Of a stretch of 64,000 nucleotides of DNA, positions 1 to 9,260 are shown in pieces. The notes beneath the pieces were generated by a model. The model was not told the origin of the DNA. It did not search any database and was given only the letters and a program-made list of their open reading frames with translations. Each line of letters starts with the position of its first letter. Positions within the stretch are counted from its first letter, which is position 1. A program made the position numbers and the translations under genes. Where the stretch lies: NCBI RefSeq assembly GCF_009380165.1, contig NZ_WHUF01000002.1, positions 62,001 through 126,000 on the forward strand, in the 5' to 3' direction. Source of the DNA: Rugamonas rivuli (GTDB lineage Bacteria; Pseudomonadota; Gammaproteobacteria; Burkholderiales; Burkholderiaceae_D).

Positions 1-359
1 AAGTGCTGACGCGCCATCCCCAGTTCCCCGGCATGCCCGCGATCCTGATCCAGGGCGCGGGCGACAATGTAGTCCGTCCCATCAACCAGATCCAGCTTGC
101 GCGCCAAAGCCAGCTGCTGAACCGCCTGTCGGCAGTACCGAAGATCACCCACAAACCGCAAGGACGCAGCGGCCGCCACAACGCCCACCAGCTGCACGAC
201 TTCTACGAAGGAAGAAAACTCCTGCTGCGCGTCGCCCACATCGCCGACCTCGAACACGCCTGGAGCGGCGGCGATCCGGCACTAGCCTTCAACGCCAAGG
301 CCGGCCCGGATGCCAGCAAGATGATGCTGGAATTTTTCTCACGCCATCAGCGCGGCTAG
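1..359 (+). CDS. PHB depolymerase-family esterase, C-terminal part (5' truncated by window edge)
   Basis: Only the last 119 or so codons are in the window; the reading frame is open to the left edge, so the true start lies outside. The visible part carries a GAGDNVV segment, which fits the acid region of an alpha/beta hydrolase, and EHAWSGG near the end, the catalytic-histidine motif usual in PHB depolymerase-like esterases (family knowledge). It would hydrolyse short polyester or ester substrates. The gene converges with the antiporter gene, with three bases between the stops. A second, differently arranged PHB depolymerase lies at 41383-42459. The specific substrate cannot be told from this fragment. 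Confidence 0.7.
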   Translation, partial: VLTRHPQFPGMPAILIQGAGDNVVRPINQIQLARQSQLLNRLSAVPKITHKPQGRSGRHNAHQLHDFYEGRKLLLRVAHIADLEHAWSGGDPALAFNAKAGPDASKMMLEFFSRHQRG

Positions 360-362
360 GCG

Positions 363-1616
363 TTACAGCAGAAACGCCAGCGCAGCCACGGCCGTCGGCG
401 CCAGTGCGCCGGCCAGCAGGCCGATAGCGCCTATCGATTCATCCTGGAAGCCGCGACGCAACAGCGATACGCCGGCCGGATTCGGCGCGTTGGCGATCAC
501 CGTCAAACCACCGCCCGCCACCGCGCCCGCCACCAGCATGTATTGCGACTGCGCCGAAATCCCTTCGATCAGCGAGCCGAGATAGGTCAGCGCGGCATTG
601 TCCGTAATCGCCGTCAGACCCAGCGCGCTGAAGAACAGCGCCACCGGCGGCAGGCTTTCCACAATCGGCTGCAACCACCATTGCTGCATGCCGCCCAATA
701 CCACCAGCCCGGCCAGGAAGAAGCCCACCAGCAGGCCTTCCTTGACGATCAGGGGATTCTGGTAGCGCTGGTAAGCCTGCGTGAATCCCAGGAACAGCAT
801 GAAGATGCCGAGGAACAGCACCGGGTGATGCCCCAGCACCACCACCGCAGCCAGGAAGACCAGATGAATGGCCGTCACCATCAACGGCACGGCGGGCGCC
901 GCATCAACCCCGGCCGGCGCGGCGGCCGGCGCGCGCAAATGCGGACGCAGGATGAAGCTGACCACGGTCGCGTTGATCACCACCGCGATCGCCGCCTTCC
1001 AGCCGAAATGCGTGGCCATGAAGGCGCTGTCCCACTGCCAGGTGGTCGCCACCATCAGCACCGGCGGCGCGGCGTAGGCGGTCAGCGTGCCGCCTATCGA
1101 GACGTTGACGAACAACACGCCCAACGCGCCGTACTTCAGCCACTCCGGCATGCCCTCGCGGAAGATCAGCGGCGCCAGCATCAGCGCGGCCAAGGTCATC
1201 GCGGCCGGCTCTGTGATCAGCGAACCGGTCAGCGGCACCAGCGCCAGGCCGAACCACACCAGCGCCAGTTCGGTGCGCATCGGCAGCAGCCTGGCCAGCA
1301 CCATCAGCATGCGCTGCACTATGTCCAGCACCGGCCGCGACGCGGCCACCACCATTACCGTGAACACGAACAGCGGCTCGGTGTACTGGCGCGATTCGGC
1401 GTAGCTGATGGCGGCGTCGCTGCCGCCCAGCAGCGCCATGGCGATAATCAGGATGAAAGCCCAGAAACCGAACACCACTTCCACCTCGCCCAGCAGGTGG
1501 AACAGCCCCGCGTGGCGCGGATGGCGGTGCGATAACACTTCGAAGGATTTGGCTGCGAAGGTGTGCAGCAGCGCCAGTCCGAACAGGATGGCGCCGACCA
1601 GTTGTATGGTTTGCAA
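363..1616 (-). CDS. putative Na+/H+ antiporter-family membrane protein
   Basis: About 417 residues, hydrophobic almost throughout with roughly ten to twelve membrane segments, matching the 'putative Na+/H+ antiporter' family (PF07399 type): a conserved LLGEVEVVFGFWA stretch near the N-terminus, then SLITEPAAMTLAALM and SIGGTLTAYAAPPVLM further on. It would be an inner-membrane cation/proton exchanger; no substrate has been read from the sequence. I chose the TTG at 1616 because AAGGA stands six bases before it and family members begin with a similar xxIQLxG segment. A GTG 17 codons upstream (1667) is open but lacks a ribosome site. It is divergent from imuA, and the LexA box between them could affect both genes. 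Confidence 0.72.
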   Translation of the reverse strand: MQTIQLVGAILFGLALLHTFAAKSFEVLSHRHPRHAGLFHLLGEVEVVFGFWAFILIIAMALLGGSDAAISYAESRQYTEPLFVFTVMVVAASRPVLDIVQRMLMVLARLLPMRTELALVWFGLALVPLTGSLITEPAAMTLAALMLAPLIFREGMPEWLKYGALGVLFVNVSIGGTLTAYAAPPVLMVATTWQWDSAFMATHFGWKAAIAVVINATVVSFILRPHLRAPAAAPAGVDAAPAVPLMVTAIHLVFLAAVVVLGHHPVLFLGIFMLFLGFTQAYQRYQNPLIVKEGLLVGFFLAGLVVLGGMQQWWLQPIVESLPPVALFFSALGLTAITDNAALTYLGSLIEGISAQSQYMLVAGAVAGGGLTVIANAPNPAGVSLLRRGFQDESIGAIGLLAGALAPTAVAALAFLL

Positions 1617-1705
1617 AGGATGTCCTTGTTGAGTTGCCTGAACTACATGGTACAGCAAGGGGCGCACGATACAGTTTTGACCTTGCCAAAATCGCCTGCA
1701 AATAG

Positions 1706-1725
1706 TACTGTGTATTTATACAGTA
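1706..1725. promoter_or_regulatory. LexA (SOS) box upstream of imuA
   Basis: The palindrome TACTGT-N8-ACAGTA contains the full gamma/betaproteobacterial LexA consensus CTGT-N8-ACAG at 1708-1723. A TAAAAT that could be the -10 element follows at 1733-1738, and imuA starts at 1751, so bound LexA would cover the promoter. The same operator type recurs directly in front of dnaE2. Confidence 0.88.
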
Positions 1726-1750
1726 TTTGCGGTAAAATCCGTTCCACATC

Positions 1751-2461
1751 ATGAACCGATCAGCTACTCTTGCCGCGCCTGAAGCCGTCCATCCATCGCT
1801 ATGGCTGGCGTCGCAGCTGGCGCACAGCGCTACCCGCTGCGTCGACACCGGCTTTGCCGCCTTGTCGGCGCAGCTGCCGGGCGGCGGCTGGCCGTTGGGC
1901 GTGCTGATCGACCTGCTCGTGCAGCAGCACGGCATCGGCGAGCTGCGCCTGCTGCGGCCGGCGCTGCTGGGACTGGGCAAGCGGCCCATCGCGCTGCTGC
2001 AACCGCCGCACGCGCCGCAGGCGCTGGCGCTGGCGGCCCTGGGGCTGGAACCGTCGCAGCTGATCTGGATACGCAGCGGCGCCAAAAGCGGCGACGCCTT
2101 GTGGGCCGCGGAACAAGTGCTGCGCAGCGGCTGCTGCGGCGCGCTGCTGCTGTGGCAAAACCATGCGCGCGGCGAAACGCTGCGACGCCTGCATCTGGCG
2201 GCGCAAAGCGGGGACACGCTGTTCTGCATGCTGCGGCCGCTGGCCGCCGCGCAGGATGCGTCGCCCGCGCCGTTGCGGCTGTCGCTGCATACCGCGCCGG
2301 GCGGCGTCAACATCGGCTTTGTCAAACGACGAGGGCCGCAGCGCGACGCCCCCTTGTTCTTGCCCTTAACCCCATCGCTCTTACAACGCCATGCGCCTCT
2401 GGATCGGAATACACCTGCCACGGCTCCCGCTCGAAGTGTTCTGCCCGCGCTGGTCGGATGA
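1751..2461 (+). CDS. imuA: translesion synthesis-associated protein ImuA
   Basis: 236 residues. ImuA is a RecA/SulA-like accessory protein of the ImuA-ImuB-DnaE2 mutasome, which carries out error-prone repair synthesis after DNA damage. The family signature is visible: VHPSLWLASQL near the N-terminus, the LPGGGWPLGVLIDLL segment (about residues 42-56) and a GVNIGFVKRRGP stretch in the C-terminal third. The start ATG lies 28 bases after a perfect LexA box. The 3' end overlaps imuB by 71 bases, which implies translational coupling. DnaE2, its usual partner, is not adjacent here but lies about 23 kb downstream. Confidence 0.88.
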   Translation: MNRSATLAAPEAVHPSLWLASQLAHSATRCVDTGFAALSAQLPGGGWPLGVLIDLLVQQHGIGELRLLRPALLGLGKRPIALLQPPHAPQALALAALGLEPSQLIWIRSGAKSGDALWAAEQVLRSGCCGALLLWQNHARGETLRRLHLAAQSGDTLFCMLRPLAAAQDASPAPLRLSLHTAPGGVNIGFVKRRGPQRDAPLFLPLTPSLLQRHAPLDRNTPATAPARSVLPALVG

Positions 2462-3869
2462 CCGCTGTACGGTGGTGCTGGAGCAGGAGCGGGTGGTGGC
2501 CATGTCAACGCTGGCGGAACAGGCCGGGGTAGAGGCGTGCATGCGGCGCGGCGGCGCGCTGATGCTGGCACCGCAAGCGCAGTTCCAGCAGCGCGCGCTG
2601 CAACTGGAGGCGGATGCCCAGCACGCGGTGGCGATGGCGCTGCTGCAATTCACGCCGCAGCTGGCGCAGGCGGAGGAGGCCACGCTGCTGCTCGACGTGG
2701 GCGCCAGCCTGCGCCTGTTCGGCGGCGTGCGCGCGCTGTGCCGGCAAGTGGCGGCCAGCATGGAGGCGCTGGGTTTTACCGCCGTGCTCAGCTGCGCGGC
2801 CACCGCGCGCGGAGCCTGGTTGCTGGCCCGTAGCAATGCCGGACGGGCCTTGACGATGGAGGCGTTAGCGCGGCGCATGGACCGCTTGCCCAGCAGCCTG
2901 CTGCCCCCGGCTCGGCCCTACCTGAGCTGGTTGGAGGGCATCGGGTGCCTGACGCTGGGCGAGATGCGCCGCCTACCGCGTCCCGGCTTGCAGCGCCGCT
3001 GCGGCCGGGCCTTGCTGGACATGCTGGACGACGCCTACGGCGAACGGGCCGAGATGCACCAATGGCTGGCGGCGCCGGCCAGCTTCCGCGCCAAACTGGA
3101 GTTGTTCGACCGCGTGGAAAACGCCGAGGCCTTGCTGTTCGGCGCGCGCCGCCTGCTGCAACAGCTGACCGGCTGGCTCAGCGCGCACCAGTTCGCGGTC
3201 GAGCGCATCCGCCTGCTGCTGGAGCATGAACGCGGCAAGGTGGCCGGCCCGCCGACGGTGATCGACATCGTGCTGGCCGAGCCGGTCTGGCGCGACGAGC
3301 ATCTGGTGCGCCTGCTCAAGGAACGACTGGCCAAGCAGGTGCTGGATGCGCCGGTGATCGGCCTGTGCCTGGAGGCGCCGCAGGTACAGCCGATGGCGCC
3401 GCCGAGCGACTCGCTGTTCCCCGAGCCGGGCGGCAGCAAGGAGGACTGGCAGCGCCTGCTGGAAGTGCTGACCGCGCGGCTGGGGCCGGAGAACGTGCTG
3501 CAGGCCGCGCCGCGCGCCGACTACCGCCCCGAGCAGGCCAACGCCTGGGTCAGCGTGCAGGAAAAAATCCGTCCCTCCGACGCCCGCGCCCAGCTGCCGC
3601 CGGACATGCCCAGCCTGCCGCGCCCTGCCTGGCTGCTGGCCAAGCCCATCCCCTTGCTGATGCGCGACCACCGGCCGTTCTACGGCTCGCCGCTGAAGAT
3701 CATGTCCACCGGCGAGCGCATCGAGGCCGGCTGGTGGAGCACCATGCAAACCCGCGACTATTTCATGGCCGAGGGCGAGGATTTCGCCCACTACTGGCTG
3801 TACCGGGAGCGCACCGGCCACGAGGGCGAACAGTCGGCGCGCTGGTATCTGCACGGTTTGTTTGGTTAA
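2391..3869 (+). CDS. imuB: Y-family DNA polymerase-like protein ImuB
   Basis: 492 residues, normal family length. ImuB is a catalytically inactive Y-family polymerase relative that bridges the beta clamp, ImuA and DnaE2 in SOS mutagenesis. It opens with [17 protein letters not shown], has the Y-family fold region and ends with the typical [19 protein letters not shown] and HGLFG motifs. The conserved acidic catalytic residues of true Pol IV/V are not evident near the N-terminus, as expected. It starts inside imuA and should be transcribed from the same LexA-controlled promoter. Confidence 0.9.
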   Translation: MRLWIGIHLPRLPLEVFCPRWSDDRCTVVLEQERVVAMSTLAEQAGVEACMRRGGALMLAPQAQFQQRALQLEADAQHAVAMALLQFTPQLAQAEEATLLLDVGASLRLFGGVRALCRQVAASMEALGFTAVLSCAATARGAWLLARSNAGRALTMEALARRMDRLPSSLLPPARPYLSWLEGIGCLTLGEMRRLPRPGLQRRCGRALLDMLDDAYGERAEMHQWLAAPASFRAKLELFDRVENAEALLFGARRLLQQLTGWLSAHQFAVERIRLLLEHERGKVAGPPTVIDIVLAEPVWRDEHLVRLLKERLAKQVLDAPVIGLCLEAPQVQPMAPPSDSLFPEPGGSKEDWQRLLEVLTARLGPENVLQAAPRADYRPEQANAWVSVQEKIRPSDARAQLPPDMPSLPRPAWLLAKPIPLLMRDHRPFYGSPLKIMSTGERIEAGWWSTMQTRDYFMAEGEDFAHYWLYRERTGHEGEQSARWYLHGLFG

Positions 3870-3900
3870 ATGGAGGCTGTCATTTACAGCAGGAAGCACC

Positions 3901-4656
3901 ATGCGATCTGAACGATTTGAATTCCCCGGCGCCGACGGCCAGAAGCTGGCGGCCCGGCTCGATATGCCGACGGGGGAGATCAAGGCCTATGCCTTGTTTG
4001 CCCATTGCTTCACCTGCGGCAAGGACGTGTTTGCCGCCAGCCGCATCGCCCAGGCCCTGACCGAGCATGGCTTTGCCGTGCTGCGTTTCGACTTCACCGG
4101 CCTGGGCGCCAGCGAGGGCGAATTCGCCAACACCAATTTCTCGTCCAACCTGGCGGACCTGCTGGCGGCGGCCGACTATCTGCGCGGAAGCCGCATGGCG
4201 CCCAGCCTGCTGATCGGCCACAGCCTCGGCGGTGCGGCGGTGCTGGCGGTCGCGGCCCAGGTGCCGGAAGTGAAGGCGGTGGTGACGCTGGCCGCGCCGA
4301 GCGACCCCGGCCAAGTGACCGGCATGTTCAGCCAGCACCTCGATGAAATCGCCCGCACCGGCGAGGCGCAGGTGCAGCTGGCGGGCCGGCCTTTCCGCAT
4401 CAAGCAGCAATTTGTCGAGGATGCGGGCGCGCACAATTTGAAGGTGAAAATCGCGGCCCTGAAGCGGGCCTTGCTGGTGATGCACGCGCCGGGCGATGAC
4501 ACGGTGGGCATCAGCAACGCGATGGAGATTTTCACCGCCGCCAAGCATCCGAAGAGCTTCATCTCGCTCGACAGCGCGGACCATTTGCTGACCGATCGCG
4601 ACGACGCCGTCTACGTGGCGAACCTGATCGCGGCCTGGAGCGATCGATATATCTGA
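3901..4656 (+). CDS. alpha/beta hydrolase
   Basis: 251 residues, cytoplasmic (no signal peptide). The nucleophile elbow GHSLGG places the serine at residue 108. APGDDTV supplies a candidate aspartate and DSADHLL the catalytic histidine, so the triad is complete. The N-terminal [16 protein letters not shown] and [10 protein letters not shown] segments match the hydrolase domain that in many Burkholderiales is fused to OsmC; no OsmC domain is present here. The start ATG has AGGA eight bases upstream; an upstream TTG (3862) in frame is less likely. Substrate unknown. Confidence 0.75.
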   Translation: MRSERFEFPGADGQKLAARLDMPTGEIKAYALFAHCFTCGKDVFAASRIAQALTEHGFAVLRFDFTGLGASEGEFANTNFSSNLADLLAAADYLRGSRMAPSLLIGHSLGGAAVLAVAAQVPEVKAVVTLAAPSDPGQVTGMFSQHLDEIARTGEAQVQLAGRPFRIKQQFVEDAGAHNLKVKIAALKRALLVMHAPGDDTVGISNAMEIFTAAKHPKSFISLDSADHLLTDRDDAVYVANLIAAWSDRYI

Positions 4657-4726
4657 ATAACATTGTTATATAATATTTTCTTTTGTTTAATGCCTGGCTG
4701 CGCCGGCAAATCAGGAAAGGTTAGCG

Positions 4727-5731
4727 ATGAACGTATTCAAACAGAGCTTCGGACAGTGGCGCGCACTCGGCGCCGTGGTGGGCATGGCCGGCGCGATGCT
4801 GGCGCCGCCGGCGCAAGCAGATGGCCGCAGCGCAACCCACAACCTGCTGACCAACGTGGCGCGCGCCAACAGGAGCCTGGGCATCACGGAAAACGACAGC
4901 CGTGCCGTGCCAACCCTGGTGCGCGGCATGTACGTGCTGAACGATAACAAGGGCGCCTTTGTTGGCATCATCAATGAAGCGGGCACGATCTACGGCGACG
5001 CGCAAGGCTTTCAGGTATTCACCACCAACGGCACTCCGCCGCGCAAGATGAACAGCGAAGAGTTGAACGATCTGCGGCAGGAGGTGATGGGCGCCATCGA
5101 GTACGACAAGCTGATCAAGGTCACTTATGGCGACGGTGGCGGCCGCAAGCAGGTGCTGTTCTCCGCCGTCGATTGCGGCTTTTGCCAGCGCTTCGAGCAG
5201 GAGCTCAGCAAAAATGGACGCGGTGTGAACACCACCTTCTACGTTTTGCCGTCGTCGCTGCAGGAGCTCAAGGGCGCGGGCGTGGCGAAATGGCAGACCG
5301 CGTCGCGCCTCTGGTGCGCCGAGAATGGCGCCGCCGCCTGGAAGAAATACTGGAGTACGCTGGACGTGGCGCCTGGCCGCACTTGCGAGTTCGATCCGAA
5401 AACCGCCGAACAAACCGGACTGAACCTGAAGCGCATCCTGGCCGGCCTGGGCGCCCGCATCCACGGTACGCCGAGCATCTTGCGCGAGGATGGTTCGATC
5501 CTGAACAACGAGATCAATATGGACTTCGCTTACATGAACAAGGCTTTCGGCAGCGATGGCTTGCCCAAGCTGGCGGCGGCCAAGCAGCCGCAGTGGCTGG
5601 TGGCGGCGGCCGATGTGCCGTCATCGCAGAATGGCGACGACGCACAGCAGACCGCTGCGCAGCCGGGCGCGCAGCAGTCGAAGAAAATCAAGATCGATGT
5701 GAAGGATGCGTTGAAGAAGCTGTTTAACTAA
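4727..5731 (+). CDS. periplasmic DsbC-like thiol:disulfide protein
   Basis: 334 residues. A signal peptide (about residues 1-32, ending APPAQA) implies export. Residues about 60-145 resemble the DsbC-type N-terminal dimerisation region, followed by a thioredoxin fold with the redox motif C150-G-F-C153 and a HGTPS cis-proline loop. DsbC/DsbG proteins isomerise or reduce wrong disulfides in the periplasm. The protein is about 100 residues longer than E. coli DsbC because of an Ala/Gln-rich, then Lys-rich C-terminal tail. AGGAAAGG precedes the ATG. A short inverted repeat (ATAAC-N3-GTTAT, 4657-4669) lies in the AT-rich gap before it. Confidence 0.72.
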   Translation: MNVFKQSFGQWRALGAVVGMAGAMLAPPAQADGRSATHNLLTNVARANRSLGITENDSRAVPTLVRGMYVLNDNKGAFVGIINEAGTIYGDAQGFQVFTTNGTPPRKMNSEELNDLRQEVMGAIEYDKLIKVTYGDGGGRKQVLFSAVDCGFCQRFEQELSKNGRGVNTTFYVLPSSLQELKGAGVAKWQTASRLWCAENGAAAWKKYWSTLDVAPGRTCEFDPKTAEQTGLNLKRILAGLGARIHGTPSILREDGSILNNEINMDFAYMNKAFGSDGLPKLAAAKQPQWLVAAADVPSSQNGDDAQQTAAQPGAQQSKKIKIDVKDALKKLFN

Positions 5732-5739
5732 GGCCGGAG

Positions 5740-6087
5740 TTACTCGTCGTCGAATTCTTCGGCGAGGTCTTTCCAACCCTTGCCGGCGGCGAAGGTGTTG
5801 AATTCGTCCGGCGCTTCCAGCACCAGCAGTTTGCTTTCCTGCAGGACGGAGTCGCCGGCGGTCAGGGCCGGGCCCTTGTAGCCGACGGTGCGCAGTTGCG
5901 CGACCACGGCGTCGATCAGCGATTTGTCCTTGTGCAGGCCGCTGATCGAAGCGCTAAAGTCCACATACACGTCGATCGCGCCGTAACCTTCGTCGAAGAT
6001 ACGGATCGCCTTGGCGTCATGGGCACGGCCGGAGCCGTCGGTGGCCTTGAAGGGGCCGCTGAGTTGGATGTCGGTGTCTTTGTTCAT
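5740..6087 (-). CDS. hypothetical protein, 115 residues
   Basis: I do not recognise this protein. It is a small soluble, acidic polypeptide with no signal peptide or membrane segment, rich in alternating polar and hydrophobic residues (AIRIFDEGYGAIDVYVDF), and it ends in an acidic EEFDDE tail. Codon use is like that of its neighbours, which supports it being coding. The ATG at 6087 is preferred; a TTG six codons upstream is also open, and neither has a strong ribosome site. It converges with the DsbC-like gene. Confidence 0.55.
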   Translation of the reverse strand: MNKDTDIQLSGPFKATDGSGRAHDAKAIRIFDEGYGAIDVYVDFSASISGLHKDKSLIDAVVAQLRTVGYKGPALTAGDSVLQESKLLVLEAPDEFNTFAAGKGWKDLAEEFDDE

Positions 6088-6141
6088 ACGATTAGCATAC
6101 ACCAAATCATCCGTTCGCCGAAGCGCCCGGGCTGGCCGGGC

Positions 6142-7068
6142 CTAGCGCGAGACGGCGTTGCGGCCCTTGTGCTTGGCCCGGTACAGCGCCTGGTCGCCCA
6201 GTTCGTAGATCTGGTCCTGGCTCAGCGTCGCGTCCGGCTGTATGAAGGTCAGCCCCAGCGACAGCGTCACATGACCGCCGGGCGTATTGGCCTGGTGCGG
6301 GATGCGGCGCGCTTCCACGTTGGCGCGTATCTGTTCGGCCAGCGCCTCGCTTTCATTGCTGCTGTTGCTGGCGAACAGGCAGGCGAACTCGTCGCCGCCG
6401 ATGCGGAAGCACAGGTCGCCCGGCCGGTGCAGCGTCTTGTGCATGGCGTCGGCAACGGCCTTGAGCACGTGGTCGCCTTGCGGATGGCCGTAGTGGTCGT
6501 TGTATTCCTTGAAGCGGTCGACGTCGATCAGCAGCAAGGTCAGCAGGCGGCGGTCGCGTTGGGCGCGCTTTTGTTCTTCGCCGAAGCGGATGTTGAAATA
6601 GCGGCGGTTCTTCAGCCCGGTCAGCTCGTCGGTGACGCTGTCGACCTGCGCGGCCTTGGCTTCGGTGATGTCGGTGGAGAAGGCGCAGGTGGCATAGACC
6701 TCGCCGTCGTCGTCGAGCAGCGGGAACTTCACGGTCATGTAGGTGTGCAGCGTCTTGTCGCGGTGGTAGACCGATTCTTCCTCGTGGATGGCGCGCTTTT
6801 CCAGCGCGGCCATGCGGTCGTTGCGCCACAGCTGTTCGGCGATTTCGCGCGGGAATAATTCAAACACATTGGAGCCGACGAAGCTTTCGGCATCGTAGCC
6901 ATCGAGGATCTCGAAGTGGCGGTTGGCCATCGTGACATTGCCTTGCAAATCCTTAGTCGAGATCAGGACGGAGGCATTGTCGAGCAGGGCGCGGAATATG
7001 CGGTCGGACGCGCGCAACTCTTCTAGCTCGGTGCGCGGTGGAGGATGGGTGTCGTTCCGATCTGGCAT
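6142..7068 (-). CDS. PAS-GGDEF diguanylate cyclase
   Basis: About 308 residues. An N-terminal PAS domain (roughly residues 20-145) leads into a GGDEF domain beginning at DSVTDELTGLKNRRYF. The active-site motif is intact (RIGGDEF) and an RPGD inhibitory site sits five residues upstream of it, so the enzyme should make cyclic di-GMP from two GTP and be product-inhibited. No membrane segment or signal peptide is visible, so it is a cytoplasmic sensor whose PAS ligand is unknown. The start at 7068 was chosen as the first ATG in a plausible context; 20 further codons upstream are open. Confidence 0.85.
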   Translation of the reverse strand: MPDRNDTHPPPRTELEELRASDRIFRALLDNASVLISTKDLQGNVTMANRHFEILDGYDAESFVGSNVFELFPREIAEQLWRNDRMAALEKRAIHEEESVYHRDKTLHTYMTVKFPLLDDDGEVYATCAFSTDITEAKAAQVDSVTDELTGLKNRRYFNIRFGEEQKRAQRDRRLLTLLLIDVDRFKEYNDHYGHPQGDHVLKAVADAMHKTLHRPGDLCFRIGGDEFACLFASNSSNESEALAEQIRANVEARRIPHQANTPGGHVTLSLGLTFIQPDATLSQDQIYELGDQALYRAKHKGRNAVSR

Positions 7069-7128
7069 GGGGCCAGTATAACCTGATGGGGCGCCGGCAC
7101 AACTGGCCGGCCCCCAACGGTACGACAA

Positions 7129-9009
7129 TTACTTCAGCGGTTGCAGAATTGCCTCAAGGCGGTCCGGCGTGCCTTCGATGCGTTCCAGGCGCGGATACTT
7201 CAGGCCGCCGTGGTAGTCGAGCGCGTAGGTCTGGTACAGATTGCCCTTCTTGACCAACAGGCTGATCGGTTCCTTGCCGGTCTTGGCCGCGGTGACGGCG
7301 GCGCGCAGCACTTCGGCCTTGTAGGCGCGGCCGTTGACGGCCAGCAGCGTGCTGCCGCCCGACAGGCCGGCCTTGAAGCCCAGGCCTTCCCACTGGAAGG
7401 CTTCCAGCTTGCCTTCCGCACCCACCGAGAAGCCCAGCGAGTACTGGAAGTTGGCCGACTTGCTTTGTTCTTCCTGGGCCTTCATGAAGTCGGTCGGCTT
7501 GTCGGTGTAGACCAGTTTCCAGCCGGCGCGCGCCAGGCCGTCCAGCGGAGCGCCTGGGCCGTGGCCGTCGAGGCGGGTGCGCAGGAAGCTGGCCCAGTCG
7601 TAAGGCTGGATGGCGTTGAGCGCCTTCACCACATCGTCAAACGTGTAGTGCTTGGCGACGTTGACGCCGTCGTCGACGCCGAAGAAGTTGCGGGCGAAGT
7701 CGTTCAGCGAGCGCTTGTCGCCGGATTTTTCGCGTATCAGGGTGTCGGCGTCCAGCCAGATCAACTCGCCTTCCGAGTAGTAGTCCTCGGCGCGCTGCCA
7801 GTTGTTCCAGCCTTGCGGACGGCGGGCGTTGACGATCGGATCGTTGGTGGTGTCCTGCACCGCGCGCCATTCGCGGCCGCGGGTGTTGTCGTAGCGGGCG
7901 GCGGTGGCGGCCAGCAGGTCGCGCGTGTGCTCGGTCTTGATCAGTCCGGAACGGGCGGCGATCACCGCGCCCCAGTACTGGGTCTGGCCTTCGTACACCC
8001 ACAGCAGCGAGTTCTGCAGCGGGGTGTTGAAGTTGGGGACGTTCTGGTCGGCCGGGCGGCGGAACTTGCCGTTCCACGAGTGCGTGAATTCATGCGGCAG
8101 CAGTTCGCGCCGCGCCTCGTGCTTGGCCCACTCGCTGAAGTAGCCCAGCTTGACGCCGTTCTCGCTCGACTGGTGATGCTCGCGGCCTATGCCGCCGAAC
8201 TCGTCGCTGATGGCGAACAGGAAGTCGTAGTGCTGGTAGTGCTGCGAGTTGAACAGCTTGTAGGCCTGCTGCACCATGGCGCGGTGCGGGGCGATCTGTT
8301 CCGGCGTCGCTTCCAGCTGCTCGGCCGTGTCGGCCACCACGTTCAGGTGCACCGGCACTTTCGCGCCCGGGTCGAGGTCGATGCGGCGGAAGTGGCGGCC
8401 GGCGAACAGCGGCGAATCCATCATCGCTTCCAGGTCCAGCGGCTTGAAGGCGATCTCGTCGCCGTTGCGCGTGGCGGTCTCCAGCGCGGTGCCGTATTGC
8501 CAGCCGGCCGGCACGGTCAGGTTGGGCTGCATGGTGATGCGGCGGCTGTTGTAGCCGGCCGGGTACAGCGTCAGCGATTGCCATTGCACGCCGAGGATGT
8601 CGTTGGTGATCGTGGTGCGGCCCTGGTTGGCTTCCACCGGCGACAGGTACTGGAATTCCACCTCCACCGACGATGCATCCTTCGGCACCTCGATATGGAA
8701 GGCGTAAACGTTGACGGTGTCGCGCTTCCATTCCAGCGGCTTGCCGTTGGCGCTGACCTTGAGGCCGGCGAACTGGTTCAGCGCGCCGCTCGGGCCGTGG
8801 TTGGCCGGTATCCACTGCGGATACAGCAGCGTCAGCTTGCCCGGCTTGGCGGGGATGCTCTCGCGCACGCGGAAGATTTGTTGCGCCGTGTTGGTGGCGT
8901 CCACTTTCAAGACGATGGTGCCTGGGTAAGGCTGTTCGGAGATGGCTTCTGCCTGGGCGCTGAAGGCGGTAGCCATCAGGACGGCGAGGGCGGCACGAGA
9001 TATAGACAT
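7129..9009 (-). CDS. M61 family metallopeptidase (glycyl aminopeptidase-like)
   Basis: About 626 residues with a signal peptide (MSISRAALAVLMATAFSAQA). The zinc site HEFTHSWNGKFRRP is characteristic of peptidase family M61, with the N-terminal beta-domain before it and a PDZ-like domain in the last 130 residues. Characterised members prefer N-terminal glycine or alanine. It should act in the periplasm or outside the cell. The ATG at 9009 was chosen because it opens the signal peptide; 54 extra upstream codons are open but read like leader sequence. It is divergent from the hsp20 gene. Confidence 0.86.
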   Translation of the reverse strand: MSISRAALAVLMATAFSAQAEAISEQPYPGTIVLKVDATNTAQQIFRVRESIPAKPGKLTLLYPQWIPANHGPSGALNQFAGLKVSANGKPLEWKRDTVNVYAFHIEVPKDASSVEVEFQYLSPVEANQGRTTITNDILGVQWQSLTLYPAGYNSRRITMQPNLTVPAGWQYGTALETATRNGDEIAFKPLDLEAMMDSPLFAGRHFRRIDLDPGAKVPVHLNVVADTAEQLEATPEQIAPHRAMVQQAYKLFNSQHYQHYDFLFAISDEFGGIGREHHQSSENGVKLGYFSEWAKHEARRELLPHEFTHSWNGKFRRPADQNVPNFNTPLQNSLLWVYEGQTQYWGAVIAARSGLIKTEHTRDLLAATAARYDNTRGREWRAVQDTTNDPIVNARRPQGWNNWQRAEDYYSEGELIWLDADTLIREKSGDKRSLNDFARNFFGVDDGVNVAKHYTFDDVVKALNAIQPYDWASFLRTRLDGHGPGAPLDGLARAGWKLVYTDKPTDFMKAQEEQSKSANFQYSLGFSVGAEGKLEAFQWEGLGFKAGLSGGSTLLAVNGRAYKAEVLRAAVTAAKTGKEPISLLVKKGNLYQTYALDYHGGLKYPRLERIEGTPDRLEAILQPLK

Positions 9010-9141
9010 GTGGTCGATAAATGGGATGGACAAGAAGAAGAGTGTAGCACGGGGGTAACTTGCAAATCTGGCAAAGGCATGGCGCAGTGCAGCGTAAATA
9101 TTTTCAAAAAAATTTGCGGCTCTGGGGATCTTGTGGCCGTT

Positions 9142-9178
9142 TTTCAAGGCCTTGAAAGCCCCGGAAACCATCCTATAT
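9142..9178 (+). promoter_or_regulatory. candidate sigma-32 promoter for hsp20
   Basis: CTTGAAA at 9151-9157 matches the sigma-32 (RpoH) -35 consensus. After 14 bases comes CCTATAT (9172-9178), a partial match to the heat-shock -10 element. The -35 box is half of a perfect 16-base palindrome, TTTCAAGGCCTTGAAA (9142-9157). Position and the downstream heat-shock gene support the call; the -10 match is weak. Confidence 0.55.
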
Positions 9179-9186
9179 CGGACTCA

Positions 9187-9260
9187 GTGGTTGCCCAGAT
9201 GGGGACCACCGAGGGGAATCTTCCCCGCCCATATCGCTTAACTTGAAAAGGATATCTACC
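9187..9260 (+). promoter_or_regulatory. ROSE-type RNA thermometer in the hsp20 leader
   Basis: Three successive hairpins fit in the leader. Hairpin I is GUGGU...ACCAC (9187-9209). Hairpin II is GGGGAA-UC-UUCCCC (9213-9226). Hairpin III pairs AUAUCGCUU (9231-9239) with AAAAGGAUAU (9246-9255), which includes the Shine-Dalgarno AAGGA. The strand facing the Shine-Dalgarno contains UCGCU, matching the conserved U(U/C)GCU motif of ROSE elements with its G opposite a G. ROSE elements melt on heating and release translation of small heat-shock genes, which is the gene found here. The folding was done by hand. Confidence 0.75.

Noticed and set aside
543..1535. Long plus-strand open frame opposite the antiporter gene
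   Set aside because: Arg/His/Gln-rich product typical of an antisense frame in GC-rich DNA; the minus-strand frame encodes a clear membrane protein family.
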